DNA from: JBFHFS01 sp041583495
GTDB lineage: Bacteria > Bacteroidota > Bacteroidia > Bacteroidales > Marinilabiliaceae
DNA: 64,000 nucleotides
Assembly (NCBI GenBank): GCA_041583495.1
Contig: JBFHFS010000015.1
Location: 34,042 to 98,041 of the forward strand
Direction: 5' to 3'
Made by a program: the position numbers and the translations under genes. The notes under the pieces were generated by a model. It saw only the letters and a list, made by a program, of their open reading frames with translations. It had not been told where the DNA came from and searched no databases. Of this stretch, positions 35,421 through 43,727 are shown piece after piece (within the stretch, counting starts at the first letter, position 1; every line of letters starts with the position of its first letter).

Positions 35421-36101
35421 ATGAAAAAAATCTTGCTTATCCTGTGTTGGGGGTTGATGCCGCTTTTATCGTGGGGACAAACCGGCTATGGACGCGCCAG
35501 CCTTTGGGAAAAAGATATGGAGGCTTTTAAGCAAGCCGATGCAAAGCAATTTCCCGAAAAAGAATCGATTTTGTTTGTGGGAAGCTCCTCCTTTAAAGGA
35601 TGGGTTACCCTCGGGGAAGATTTTCCCGAATACAATGTGATCAATCGTGCTTTTGGCGGTTCTGTGTTATCCGATCTTATCTATTTTTTCCACACCGTAG
35701 TGTCCCCTTATGCACCATCTCAGATTATTGTTTATGAGGGAGATAATGATATTGCGGGCGGGATAACCCCCGAAGCCTATTTGGAGGATGTGATCACCTT
35801 TGTGCGTATGGTGGATATCTTTTTACCGGGAACCCCCGTGGATTTTTTGTCCATCAAGCCCAGTCCGGCACGCCAGAAATGGACTCCCCAATATAGAAAA
35901 GCCAACCAACTGGTGTGTCAGTGGGCCGCTTCAAAGCCGCAGGTTCGGTTCATTGATGTGGCTCAGTTAATGGTGGGTCGACGGGATGAAATCCACTCGG
36001 ACTATTTTTTACAAGACAAACTGCACCTCAATAAAAAGGGGTACCAATTATGGGCCTCCGTGGTGCGGCCTTATTTACTCGATAAGGGTAAAAAACAATA
36101 G
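35421..36101 (+). CDS. Secreted SGNH/GDSL hydrolase, first copy
   Basis: This 226-residue protein has a signal peptide (cleavage after SWGQ, about residue 20). An SGNH fold follows: block I FVGSSSFKGW (nucleophile Ser in GSSS), block II NRAFGGS, block III YEGDNDIAGG, and the catalytic Asp-His block DKLHLNKKGYQLW. Such enzymes commonly remove acetyl or other acyl groups from glycans. It lies between the Tat-DUF4434 gene and the second GHL lipoprotein in unit 2. The substrate is inferred only from this context. Confidence 0.85.
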   Translation: MKKILLILCWGLMPLLSWGQTGYGRASLWEKDMEAFKQADAKQFPEKESILFVGSSSFKGWVTLGEDFPEYNVINRAFGGSVLSDLIYFFHTVVSPYAPSQIIVYEGDNDIAGGITPEAYLEDVITFVRMVDIFLPGTPVDFLSIKPSPARQKWTPQYRKANQLVCQWAASKPQVRFIDVAQLMVGRRDEIHSDYFLQDKLHLNKKGYQLWASVVRPYLLDKGKKQ

Positions 36102-36160
36102 ATTATTTGATGTCAGACCTTTAGTCGAAAGATATTTTTGTAAGATTCAACATTCCCTAC

Positions 36161-37495
36161 ATGAGAAATAGCCATTTGTTTTTATACCTGTTTGGATTGA
36201 CTTTTATTCTGGGCAGTTGCCAAAACCCTGAAGACAATTCTCAGGACAAGCCGGTATATATGTGGTTCGATTGTGAAGCCAACTATGAGCGGTTAAGTTA
36301 TCCCGATTCCATTCAATACTATCTGGAAAAGGTTAAAGCGGTGGGGGTAACCGATGTGGTAGTGGATGTGAAGTCGATCATGGGGGAGACCCTCTTTACC
36401 AGTGATTACGCCCATTTTATGGGCGAATGGAAGGGGGTGACCCGATCCGAAGAGTATGATGTGTTGGGTTTGTTTATTGAAAAGGGTGCGTTACTGGGTT
36501 TGGGTGTACATGCCTCACTAAACGTGTTTAGTGGAGGGCACAACTTCTTCGACCGGGGAATTATTTATGAGGAGCACCCCGACTGGCAGTCTCAAAACTA
36601 CTGGGACAACCAAATCATTCCCATCTCCCAGATGAAGTGGAAATACAATGGCATGTTAAACCCGGCGCTTCCAGAGGTTCAGGATTATCAGCTGAATATT
36701 CTTAAAGAGGTTACCCAAAAATATCCCCGATTGAAGGGGGTGGTCCTGGATCGGGCCCGGTACGATGGCATCACTTCCGACTTTAGTGACTTTTCAAAGC
36801 ATACTTTCGAGGCCTATTCGGGGATCGAGGTCGAAAACTTTCCCAACGACATTATTTATTGGGAAAAGGATGAAGCCGGAAAGCCCGTTTGGAAACCCGG
36901 CCAACATTTTAACCAATGGATAGAGTGGCGGGCCTCGGTGATTTATAACTTCATAAAAAGGGCCCGCACCGAAATGAAGGCCATAAACCCCGATCTTCTT
37001 TTTGGCGATTATACCGGGGCCTGGTACCCGGTTTATTATGAGTTGGGCGTCAACTGGGCCAGCCATCAGTACGATCCTTCTCTTGAATACGATTGGGCTA
37101 CACCGGCTTACAAAAACTATGGCTATGCCGAGCTTCTGGATGTGTATATGTCGGGCCTCTATTTTACCGAAGTAACCATCGAGGAAGTGGAGAAAATGAA
37201 CGAGGAGGCGATGAAAAACCGTACCGAGGATGCCATGGGCAAGGGTCGTGAGTATTGGTATTCGGTGGAGGGAAGTGCCCGACTGGCCAATTCCGTGGTG
37301 ATGGAAGCGGTGCCTATAACCGGCAGTCTTTATGTGGAGCAATACGCCAAAGATGTGGAGCAGTTTAAACGTGCGGTGTCTATGGCGCTAAATTCAACGG
37401 ATGGTTTGATGATATTCGATATAGTTCATGTGATTAACCTGGGGTGGTGGAACGAGCTGAAGGAAGCGATTGAAAATGCACAAAAGAAAGATTAA
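36161..37495 (+). CDS. GHL-type TIM-barrel lipoprotein (alpha-amylase-like/GHL10), second copy
   Basis: This 444-residue lipoprotein (lipobox ILGSC) is a paralogue of the gene at 32506. It shares the opening YMWFDCEANYERL, the strand VTDVVVDVKSIMGETLFTS, the barrel motif GVVLDRARYDGITSDFSDFS and the segment GAWYPVYYELGVNWASHQYD. It is of the kind often annotated as an alpha amylase family protein, but alpha-amylase catalytic motifs are not seen and activity is unknown. It lies 59 bases after the SGNH gene and only 3 bases before the sugar porter, so transcription is shared. Confidence 0.75.
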   Translation: MRNSHLFLYLFGLTFILGSCQNPEDNSQDKPVYMWFDCEANYERLSYPDSIQYYLEKVKAVGVTDVVVDVKSIMGETLFTSDYAHFMGEWKGVTRSEEYDVLGLFIEKGALLGLGVHASLNVFSGGHNFFDRGIIYEEHPDWQSQNYWDNQIIPISQMKWKYNGMLNPALPEVQDYQLNILKEVTQKYPRLKGVVLDRARYDGITSDFSDFSKHTFEAYSGIEVENFPNDIIYWEKDEAGKPVWKPGQHFNQWIEWRASVIYNFIKRARTEMKAINPDLLFGDYTGAWYPVYYELGVNWASHQYDPSLEYDWATPAYKNYGYAELLDVYMSGLYFTEVTIEEVEKMNEEAMKNRTEDAMGKGREYWYSVEGSARLANSVVMEAVPITGSLYVEQYAKDVEQFKRAVSMALNSTDGLMIFDIVHVINLGWWNELKEAIENAQKKD

Positions 37496-37498
37496 CCT

Positions 37499-38899
37499 AT
37501 GAAAGATTTTAAGATGACACGGACCCAGGTGATGTACCTCGGCATAATTTGCCTGGTGGCTTCGCTGGGTGGGTTCTTATTCGGCTTCGATACCGCGGTT
37601 ATATCCGGGACTGTATCGTTTGTGCGTGATTTTTATGTGCTTTCCGATCTCGAACTGGGCTGGTTTACCGGCTCAGCCCTCATCGGTTGTGTGGTGGGGG
37701 CCCTGGTTGCCGGTAAGCTTGGCGACAGCTTTGGCCGTAAACCCGTTTTGATCGTGGCGGGTGCCCTCTTCTTTATCTCTGCCGTGGGCTCAGCTTTTCC
37801 GCCCAGCTTTACGCTGCTCATTGTGGCTCGTATTATTGGTGGATTTGGGGTGGGGATCGCTTCAGTGGCTGCTCCCCTCTACATCTCCGAGTTTGCACCT
37901 GCTAAATATCGGGGCCGGTTGGTGGCTCTTTATCAGCTCTCTATTGTGACGGGAATTATCCTGGCTTATCTTTCCAATTGGCTTATCCTGAAAGGTTCTG
38001 AAAGTGGCGAGTGGGGCTCGGCCTGGATGCAAACAGCTTTTGTTACGGGCCCTTGGCGCGGTATGTTTCTGGTGGAAACACTTCCCGCAGGCCTCTTCTT
38101 TCTGATGATGCTGATGGTCCCTGAAACCCCCCGCTGGTTAATTCTCAATCACAGGGAGTCACGCGGCCTCAAGGTTCTTGAGTTGATACAACCTGTCCAA
38201 AAGGCACTGGCTACCCTCAAAGAGATCACGGCCAGTTCCCTCGACGAGAAGGCTTCCATCCGGGAACTGTTGCAACCCGGTATTCGAAAGGCCTTGATTA
38301 TTGGCATTGCTTTGTCGGTTTTCGGACAACTTACCGGTGTTAATATTGTGGTTTATTACGGGCCTTCAATTCTCGAAAATGCCGGACTCAATATTGGAGG
38401 CGCCTTGCAATACCAGGTGGGGTTAGGGGTTATTAACTTCGTTTTTACCGTCATCTCTATGTTTATTATCGATCGGTTTGGCCGACGCCCATTATTGGTT
38501 GGGGGCATGGGAATGGTCGGGGTGATGTTAATTGTTACGGCCATTCTGTTTTTATTTAGAGTGCCGGCAACCTGGATTGTAATTGCGTTAGGATTATATA
38601 TTGGTGCCATTGCCATTTCTATCAGTGCGGTGATCTGGGTTATTACCCCCGAGATTTTTCCAAACCGCCTGAGAGGTCGGGCCATGTCGATTGCTACTTT
38701 TTCAAACTGGGGAACTAATGCTCTGGTAGCCATTGCGTTCCCATGGTTGATTTCTAATCTTGGAATGTCGAGTGTATTCTTTACTTTTGCTGCGATTTGC
38801 TTGATTGGGGTATTTGTCTTCTTTAAGATGGTGCCCGAAACCAAAGGAAAAACGCTTGAAGAGATAGAAAATCTTTGGTTAAGCAAGTCAAAAGTCTAA
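37499..38899 (+). CDS. MFS sugar porter (XylE/GLUT type)
   Basis: This 466-residue permease has 12 predicted transmembrane segments and the sugar-porter signatures: GFDTAVISGT in helix 1, GKLGDSFGRKPVL between helices 2 and 3, PETPRWLIL after helix 6, DRFGRRPLLVGG, and the C-terminal VPETKGKTLEEIE. It imports a monosaccharide (hexose, pentose or inositol type) across the inner membrane, probably with protons. It lies between the second GHL gene and a sodium symporter, giving unit 2 two different inner-membrane sugar uptake systems. Confidence 0.92.
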   Translation: MKDFKMTRTQVMYLGIICLVASLGGFLFGFDTAVISGTVSFVRDFYVLSDLELGWFTGSALIGCVVGALVAGKLGDSFGRKPVLIVAGALFFISAVGSAFPPSFTLLIVARIIGGFGVGIASVAAPLYISEFAPAKYRGRLVALYQLSIVTGIILAYLSNWLILKGSESGEWGSAWMQTAFVTGPWRGMFLVETLPAGLFFLMMLMVPETPRWLILNHRESRGLKVLELIQPVQKALATLKEITASSLDEKASIRELLQPGIRKALIIGIALSVFGQLTGVNIVVYYGPSILENAGLNIGGALQYQVGLGVINFVFTVISMFIIDRFGRRPLLVGGMGMVGVMLIVTAILFLFRVPATWIVIALGLYIGAIAISISAVIWVITPEIFPNRLRGRAMSIATFSNWGTNALVAIAFPWLISNLGMSSVFFTFAAICLIGVFVFFKMVPETKGKTLEEIENLWLSKSKV

Positions 38900-38934
38900 C
38901 TTATGTTTAACTGTAAAGAATAGAATTTAAGCCT

Positions 38935-40773
38935 ATGAATTTATCATGGATCGACATCAGCATCGTCTTGGCCTATGTGGTTTTGACTCTTTTTATTGGA
39001 TTTTGGCTCTCCAAAAGGGCCTCTAAAAACCTGGAATCCTATTTTCTGGGGGGAAACACTATAAAGTGGTATTACCTTGGCCTCTCTAACGCTTCGGGAA
39101 TGTTCGACATCTCCGGAACCATGTGGACGGTTACCATTGCCTTTGTTTATGGATTGAAAAGTGCCTGGATTCCCTGGCTGTGGCCCGTGTGGAATCAAAT
39201 TTTTGTGATGGTGTTTTTAGCCATTTGGATGCGTCGTTCCAACGTGATGACCGGGGCCCAATGGATCACCTTCCGCTTTGGTGACGGCCGTGGAGGCCGG
39301 TTGTCACACATTATTGTGGTGGTTTTTGCCGTGATTAGTGTGATCGGTTTCATTGCCTATTTCGTGGAGGGTATTGGCAAATTTGCCACCACTTTCTTTA
39401 CCTGGGATTTGTCGGTTACTGTCCTGGGGTTCTATCTAACCTCCCAGCAGGTATATGCCCTCATCATCATTGGCATCACCACCATCTATACCCTTAAGGG
39501 TGGAATGTACAGTGTGGTGAGTACCGAGGTGATTCAGTTTCTGATTATGACCGTGGCTTGTGTATCTATTGGGGTGGTGGCCTTTAATCAGGTAACCCCC
39601 GAGCAGGTGGCTGCGGCTACACCAGAGGGGTGGTCCAGTTTGTGGCCCACCTGGAACCTGGATCTCGACTGGTCGGGTATCTTTCCCGAACTAAATGATA
39701 AAATAGGGAGCGATGGGTTTGGTATGTTTGGCCTGTTGTTGATGATGATGATTGCCAAAGGGGTCTTTGCCAGTTTGGCAGGACCGGTCCCCAGTTACGA
39801 TATGCAACGTATCCTTTCAACACGTACCCCTGCCGATGCCGCCAAGATGAGTGGTCTCACTTCGGTGGCCCTGTTTATTCCGCGTTATCTGATGGTAGGT
39901 GGTTTTACCGTTTTGGCACTGGTTTATATGAAGCCCGAATTAATGAAGATGGGTGCCGATATAGATTTTGAAATGGTGCTTCCTTTGGCCATCCGGCAGT
40001 TCGTTCCCATCGGCCTCAAAGGTCTCTTGCTGGCCGGCTTGCTGGCCGCCTTCATGGGTACCTTTGCCGCTTTTATCAATGCGGCGCCTGCCTATCTGGT
40101 TAACGATTTGTATAAAAAATATGTGAACCCCAATGCCTCCGACAAAAGATTGATTGGTTACAGCTACCTCTCGAGCTTATTATTGGTGATTATAGGACTC
40201 ATATTTGGGTTGTTTGCCACTTCGCTTAACAGCCTGACTTTGTGGATAACCTCCTCCCTTTACGGTGGATATGCCGCTGCCAACGTTCTGAAATGGATCT
40301 GGTGGCGCTTTAACGGAATGGGTTATTTCTGGGGTATGATGGGCGGATTGGTGGCCTCACTGATTGTGCCACCGGTGTTCCGGTTTTTTGTCCCCAATAT
40401 TATTGATATCTATATGTTTCCTGTGATTCTTGCCATATCTCTGGGGGCCTCTGTTTTAGGGACTCTTTGGACCAAGCCTGAAAGCATGGAAATTTTGAAG
40501 AAGTTTTACAAGCAAACGCGTCCATGGGGATTTTGGAATCGCGTTAAAAACGAGGTGATGCAGGAGGATCCTTCCTTTGTTCCCAATATGGATTTCAAGA
40601 GGGATGCCGTAAATGTGATGGTGGGCATTACCTGGCAAATGTCCATGGTGGTGATGCCGCTTTTCCTTTTGGCCGGAGAGTATCAGTCGACCATTATTTC
40701 CGTCGGGGTTTTGTTGGCGACCTCCGTGTTCCTTAAGTTTTACTGGTACGACCATATTAAGAATATTAAGTAG
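38935..40773 (+). CDS. Sodium:solute symporter (SSS family)
   Basis: This 612-residue protein has about 13-14 transmembrane segments and the SSS layout: SWIDISIVLAYVVLTLFIGF in the first helix, SYFLGGNTIKWYYLGLSNAS, a core with TLKGGMYSVVSTEVIQFLIM, and GPVPSYDMQRILSTRTPADA. SSS proteins couple sodium entry to uptake of sugars, sialic acid, inositol and other solutes. It lies 35 bases after the MFS gene. Its C-terminal cytoplasmic part (about 500-560) is longer than in small family members. Confidence 0.88.
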   Translation: MNLSWIDISIVLAYVVLTLFIGFWLSKRASKNLESYFLGGNTIKWYYLGLSNASGMFDISGTMWTVTIAFVYGLKSAWIPWLWPVWNQIFVMVFLAIWMRRSNVMTGAQWITFRFGDGRGGRLSHIIVVVFAVISVIGFIAYFVEGIGKFATTFFTWDLSVTVLGFYLTSQQVYALIIIGITTIYTLKGGMYSVVSTEVIQFLIMTVACVSIGVVAFNQVTPEQVAAATPEGWSSLWPTWNLDLDWSGIFPELNDKIGSDGFGMFGLLLMMMIAKGVFASLAGPVPSYDMQRILSTRTPADAAKMSGLTSVALFIPRYLMVGGFTVLALVYMKPELMKMGADIDFEMVLPLAIRQFVPIGLKGLLLAGLLAAFMGTFAAFINAAPAYLVNDLYKKYVNPNASDKRLIGYSYLSSLLLVIIGLIFGLFATSLNSLTLWITSSLYGGYAAANVLKWIWWRFNGMGYFWGMMGGLVASLIVPPVFRFFVPNIIDIYMFPVILAISLGASVLGTLWTKPESMEILKKFYKQTRPWGFWNRVKNEVMQEDPSFVPNMDFKRDAVNVMVGITWQMSMVVMPLFLLAGEYQSTIISVGVLLATSVFLKFYWYDHIKNIK

Positions 40774-40797
40774 AAGGTTAAAATATTTGAACCGATC

Positions 40798-41493
40798 ATG
40801 AGCAATAGCAACCTGTTAAGAGGTTTCGAAAAGGGTGTTTTTATATTAGTTCTTTGCTGGGTAAGCGTATCGTGGGCTGCGGCCCAATACGATACCACCT
40901 TTGCCAATAACTACTACAAGGAGAAGCAACAACTCCAGGAGAGCGATTCGGTGCGGTGCGGTGATATTGTTTTCCTGGGTAACAGCATCACCGAGCGAGC
41001 CCCTTTGAAAGATCTCTTTCCGGGTTTTCAGGTCGTCAACAGAGGCATTGGCGGGGATATTGTTTGGGGTGTCTCCAACAGGTTGGGCGCCATCCTTAAA
41101 GGGCAACCCGCCATGATCCTTCTGCTGATTGGGATTAACGATGTGGGGCGGGGTATTCCTGTTGAGCTTATCGCGGCAAGATATGAGCAGGTGATTCGAC
41201 AAATAACAAGCCAGTCCCCCTCGACCCGGCTCGTGTTGCAGACCGTTATTCCCATTAACGAAAAGATAATGCAATACGCCTACATGAAAGGTAAAACACC
41301 CAATGTTAAGGCCCTGAATAGTGAGATAATCCGGCTGGGGCGTGAGCATAATCTAACCGTTGTTCCGTTGTTTGAGAAGTTTATGGATGGGGAGGGGTTT
41401 CTTCCCCAGGAGTTGACGCCCGACGGCATCCATCTGAGTGCCAAAGGTTATGAGAAATGGCGTGCTATCCTGGCTGAGGAAAAAATTTTCTAG
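40798..41493 (+). CDS. Secreted SGNH/GDSL hydrolase, second copy
   Basis: This 231-residue protein has an N-terminal signal (hydrophobic 14-30, cleavage near WAAAQ). The SGNH blocks are complete: block I VFLGNSITE, block II VVNRGIGGDIVWG, block III LLIGINDVGRGI and the Asp-His block TPDGIHLSAKGYEKW. It is a canonical GDSL esterase, closer to sialate- or sugar O-acetylesterases than the copy at 35421, whose block I is GSSS. It lies 24 bases after the symporter in unit 2 and probably deacetylates the incoming oligosaccharide in the periplasm. Confidence 0.88.
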   Translation: MSNSNLLRGFEKGVFILVLCWVSVSWAAAQYDTTFANNYYKEKQQLQESDSVRCGDIVFLGNSITERAPLKDLFPGFQVVNRGIGGDIVWGVSNRLGAILKGQPAMILLLIGINDVGRGIPVELIAARYEQVIRQITSQSPSTRLVLQTVIPINEKIMQYAYMKGKTPNVKALNSEIIRLGREHNLTVVPLFEKFMDGEGFLPQELTPDGIHLSAKGYEKWRAILAEEKIF

Positions 41494-41552
41494 GGATTCA
41501 TGTTATTCTTTTTGGGGTTGTAGCGGATGGGTTTGTATTTTAATAACTGATA

Positions 41553-42497
41553 ATGAGGATTAAAGGGACATTTTTAGACGAGATTAGTCATGACATCCCC
41601 CACCAAAATTGGGGGGTAAGGGAGTGGGACATAGATTTTGCCCACATGAAAAAAGCAGGGATTGATACAGTCATCCTTATTCGTTCAGGATACCAGCGTT
41701 GGCAAACTTTTCCCTCCAAAGTGTTGATGAAGGAGGAGGGCACCTATTTGCCACCCGTTGATCTGGTGCAGATGTACTTAGAGTTAAGTGAAAAGCACGG
41801 TATGTCCTTTTATTTTGGACTTTATGATTCCGGTAAATATTGGGTCTCAGGACGATATCAGGAGGAGGTGGATCTCAATAAAAAAGTGATTGATGAGGTG
41901 TGGCAGAAGTATGGGCACATGAGTGCTTTTAAAGGTTGGTATCTGTCGCAGGAGTGCAGTCGCAAAACAGGAAAAATTATCGATTTGTATGCCAGTCTGG
42001 GACACCATTGCAAAGGGGTCTCAGGAGGTCTGCCTACCCTTATATCTCCCTACATCGATGGGGTGAAAAGCATTAGCCAATACACCTCCTCCACACAGCG
42101 GGAAAAAGGGGTGTCGCTGATTCAGCATGAAAAAGACTGGAGTGAGATTTTTGATGGAATTAGAGGAGCCGTTGATATTGTGGCTTTTCAGGATGGACAT
42201 GTGAGCTATGATGACCTGACCGATTTTTTGAAGGTCAACAAAGCCATGGGTGATAAGTATGGGTTGGCCAGTTGGACCAATTCTGAGACATTCGACAGGG
42301 ATATGCCCATTAAGTTTTTACCCATTAAATGGGAAAAGCTTCGGCTTAAACTGGAAATGGCCGCTCAGGCAGGTATCCAAAATGCCATCACCTTTGAGTT
42401 TTCACATTTTATGAGTCCTCAGTCCGCCTATTTGCAGGCGGGGCATCTTTATAACCGTTACATGGAATATTTACAAGAACAAAACTTTCAAAAATAA
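41553..42497 (+). CDS. DUF4434-family protein without signal peptide
   Basis: This 314-residue protein is a close paralogue of the Tat-exported protein at 34195: MRIKGTFLDEISHDIPHQNW, REWDIDFAHMKKAGIDTVIL, FYFGLYDSGKYW, GWYLSQECSRKTGK and ITFEFSHFMSPQSAYLQAG. It starts directly in the domain, so it should be cytoplasmic, and no upstream in-frame signal is visible. Its stop codon overlaps the start of the next gene (TAATG at 42495-42499), so the two are translationally coupled. This suggests that it and the epimerase act on the same cytoplasmic sugar. Confidence 0.8.
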   Translation: MRIKGTFLDEISHDIPHQNWGVREWDIDFAHMKKAGIDTVILIRSGYQRWQTFPSKVLMKEEGTYLPPVDLVQMYLELSEKHGMSFYFGLYDSGKYWVSGRYQEEVDLNKKVIDEVWQKYGHMSAFKGWYLSQECSRKTGKIIDLYASLGHHCKGVSGGLPTLISPYIDGVKSISQYTSSTQREKGVSLIQHEKDWSEIFDGIRGAVDIVAFQDGHVSYDDLTDFLKVNKAMGDKYGLASWTNSETFDRDMPIKFLPIKWEKLRLKLEMAAQAGIQNAITFEFSHFMSPQSAYLQAGHLYNRYMEYLQEQNFQK

Positions 42498-43678
42498 TGG
42501 ATTTCAAAAATCTCGCATCGTCCTATAAACATGAGCTGTTCGACAGAGTCGTTCCTTTTTGGTTGAATAAATCTCAGGACCTGGAAATGGGGGGCTATTT
42601 TACCTGCCTCGATCGTCAGGGGAATGTTTTTGATTCAGATAAATTTATATGGTTGCAGGCCCGTCAGGTGTGGCTCTTTTCAATGCTCTACAATAAGGTG
42701 GAAAAGAGAGCTGAGTGGCTGGAGTGTGCCGTTCAGGGGGGGGAGTTTCTGAAAAAGTTCGGTCACGACGGTCACTTCAACTGGTATTTCAGTCTCACCA
42801 GGGAGGGAAAACCATTGATTCAGCCGTATAATATTTTTTCATATACATTTGCCGCCATGGCGTTTGCCCAATTGGGGCTGGCCACCGGAAATCAGGAGTA
42901 TTCTGATATTGCCTTGCAAACGTTTAACATCATCCTGGAGAAACAGGAGAATCCTAAAGGCATTTACAACAAAGCCTTTCCGGGTACGCGTAATTTGAAA
43001 AACTTTGCCCTGCCCATGATCATGTGTAACCTTTCTCTCGAAATGGAACATATCCTGGGGGCCGAGCAGGTGGAGAAAACCGCCCAAAAGGTGATTCACG
43101 AAGTGTTGGATGTTTTCTATCGTCCTGAACTTGGCCTGATCGTGGAGAACGTGAATGCGGATGGATCCTTTTCTGATACTTTCGAGGGACGCTCACTCAA
43201 TCCCGGCCATGCCATCGAAGCGATGTGGTTTATCATGGATTTAGGGGTGCGTCTTCATAAACCCGAAATTGTGACCCAGGCCCTGGACATTGCCCTTAAT
43301 ACCCTCGATCACGGCTGGGATAAGAAATATGGGGGCATCTTTTATTTCATGGATGCCAAAGGCCATCCCACCCAGCAGTTGGAGTGGGATCAAAAGTTGT
43401 GGTGGGTGCACATCGAAACCCTTATTACCATGCTTAAAGGGTACCAGTTAACCGGGTCGAAGGCGGCCCTTGAGGGATTCGAGAGAGTGCACAATTACAC
43501 TTGGGATCATTTCAGGGACCCGGAGTATGACGAATGGTTTGGTTACCTGAATCGCCGTGGCGAGGTCTCTCTCAATCTTAAGGGAGGCAAATGGAAAGGA
43601 TGCTTCCATGTGCCACGCGGATTGTATCAGGTTTGGCAAACGCTCGAGAAAGTGAGTGTTCCGGAGGCGATATTGTAA
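42497..43678 (+). CDS. AGE-family sugar epimerase/isomerase
   Basis: This 393-residue protein lacks a signal peptide and is an (alpha/alpha)6-barrel of the N-acylglucosamine 2-epimerase superfamily. It has WLQARQVWLFSML (R56), the catalytic region LNPGHAIEAMWF with H238, and the second catalytic histidine in LWWVHIETL (H305). The superfamily contains GlcNAc/ManNAc 2-epimerase, cellobiose 2-epimerase, and mannose 2-epimerase and isomerase. With a GH92 mannosidase in the same operon and two sugar importers, conversion of mannose or a mannosyl disaccharide is the most economical guess. Sialic acid use is less likely because no lyase or sialidase is present. Confidence 0.88.
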   Translation: MDFKNLASSYKHELFDRVVPFWLNKSQDLEMGGYFTCLDRQGNVFDSDKFIWLQARQVWLFSMLYNKVEKRAEWLECAVQGGEFLKKFGHDGHFNWYFSLTREGKPLIQPYNIFSYTFAAMAFAQLGLATGNQEYSDIALQTFNIILEKQENPKGIYNKAFPGTRNLKNFALPMIMCNLSLEMEHILGAEQVEKTAQKVIHEVLDVFYRPELGLIVENVNADGSFSDTFEGRSLNPGHAIEAMWFIMDLGVRLHKPEIVTQALDIALNTLDHGWDKKYGGIFYFMDAKGHPTQQLEWDQKLWWVHIETLITMLKGYQLTGSKAALEGFERVHNYTWDHFRDPEYDEWFGYLNRRGEVSLNLKGGKWKGCFHVPRGLYQVWQTLEKVSVPEAIL

Positions 43679-43727
43679 GGTGCCTTCCTTTTTCTGGCCT
43701 TTTGGAGTATAATGCAAAATTTAAACT

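Noticed and set aside
42497..43678. Sialic acid catabolism as the role of the AGE enzyme and SGNH genes
   Set aside because: No neuraminate lyase, sialidase or NanT-specific context is present; GH92 points to mannose instead.
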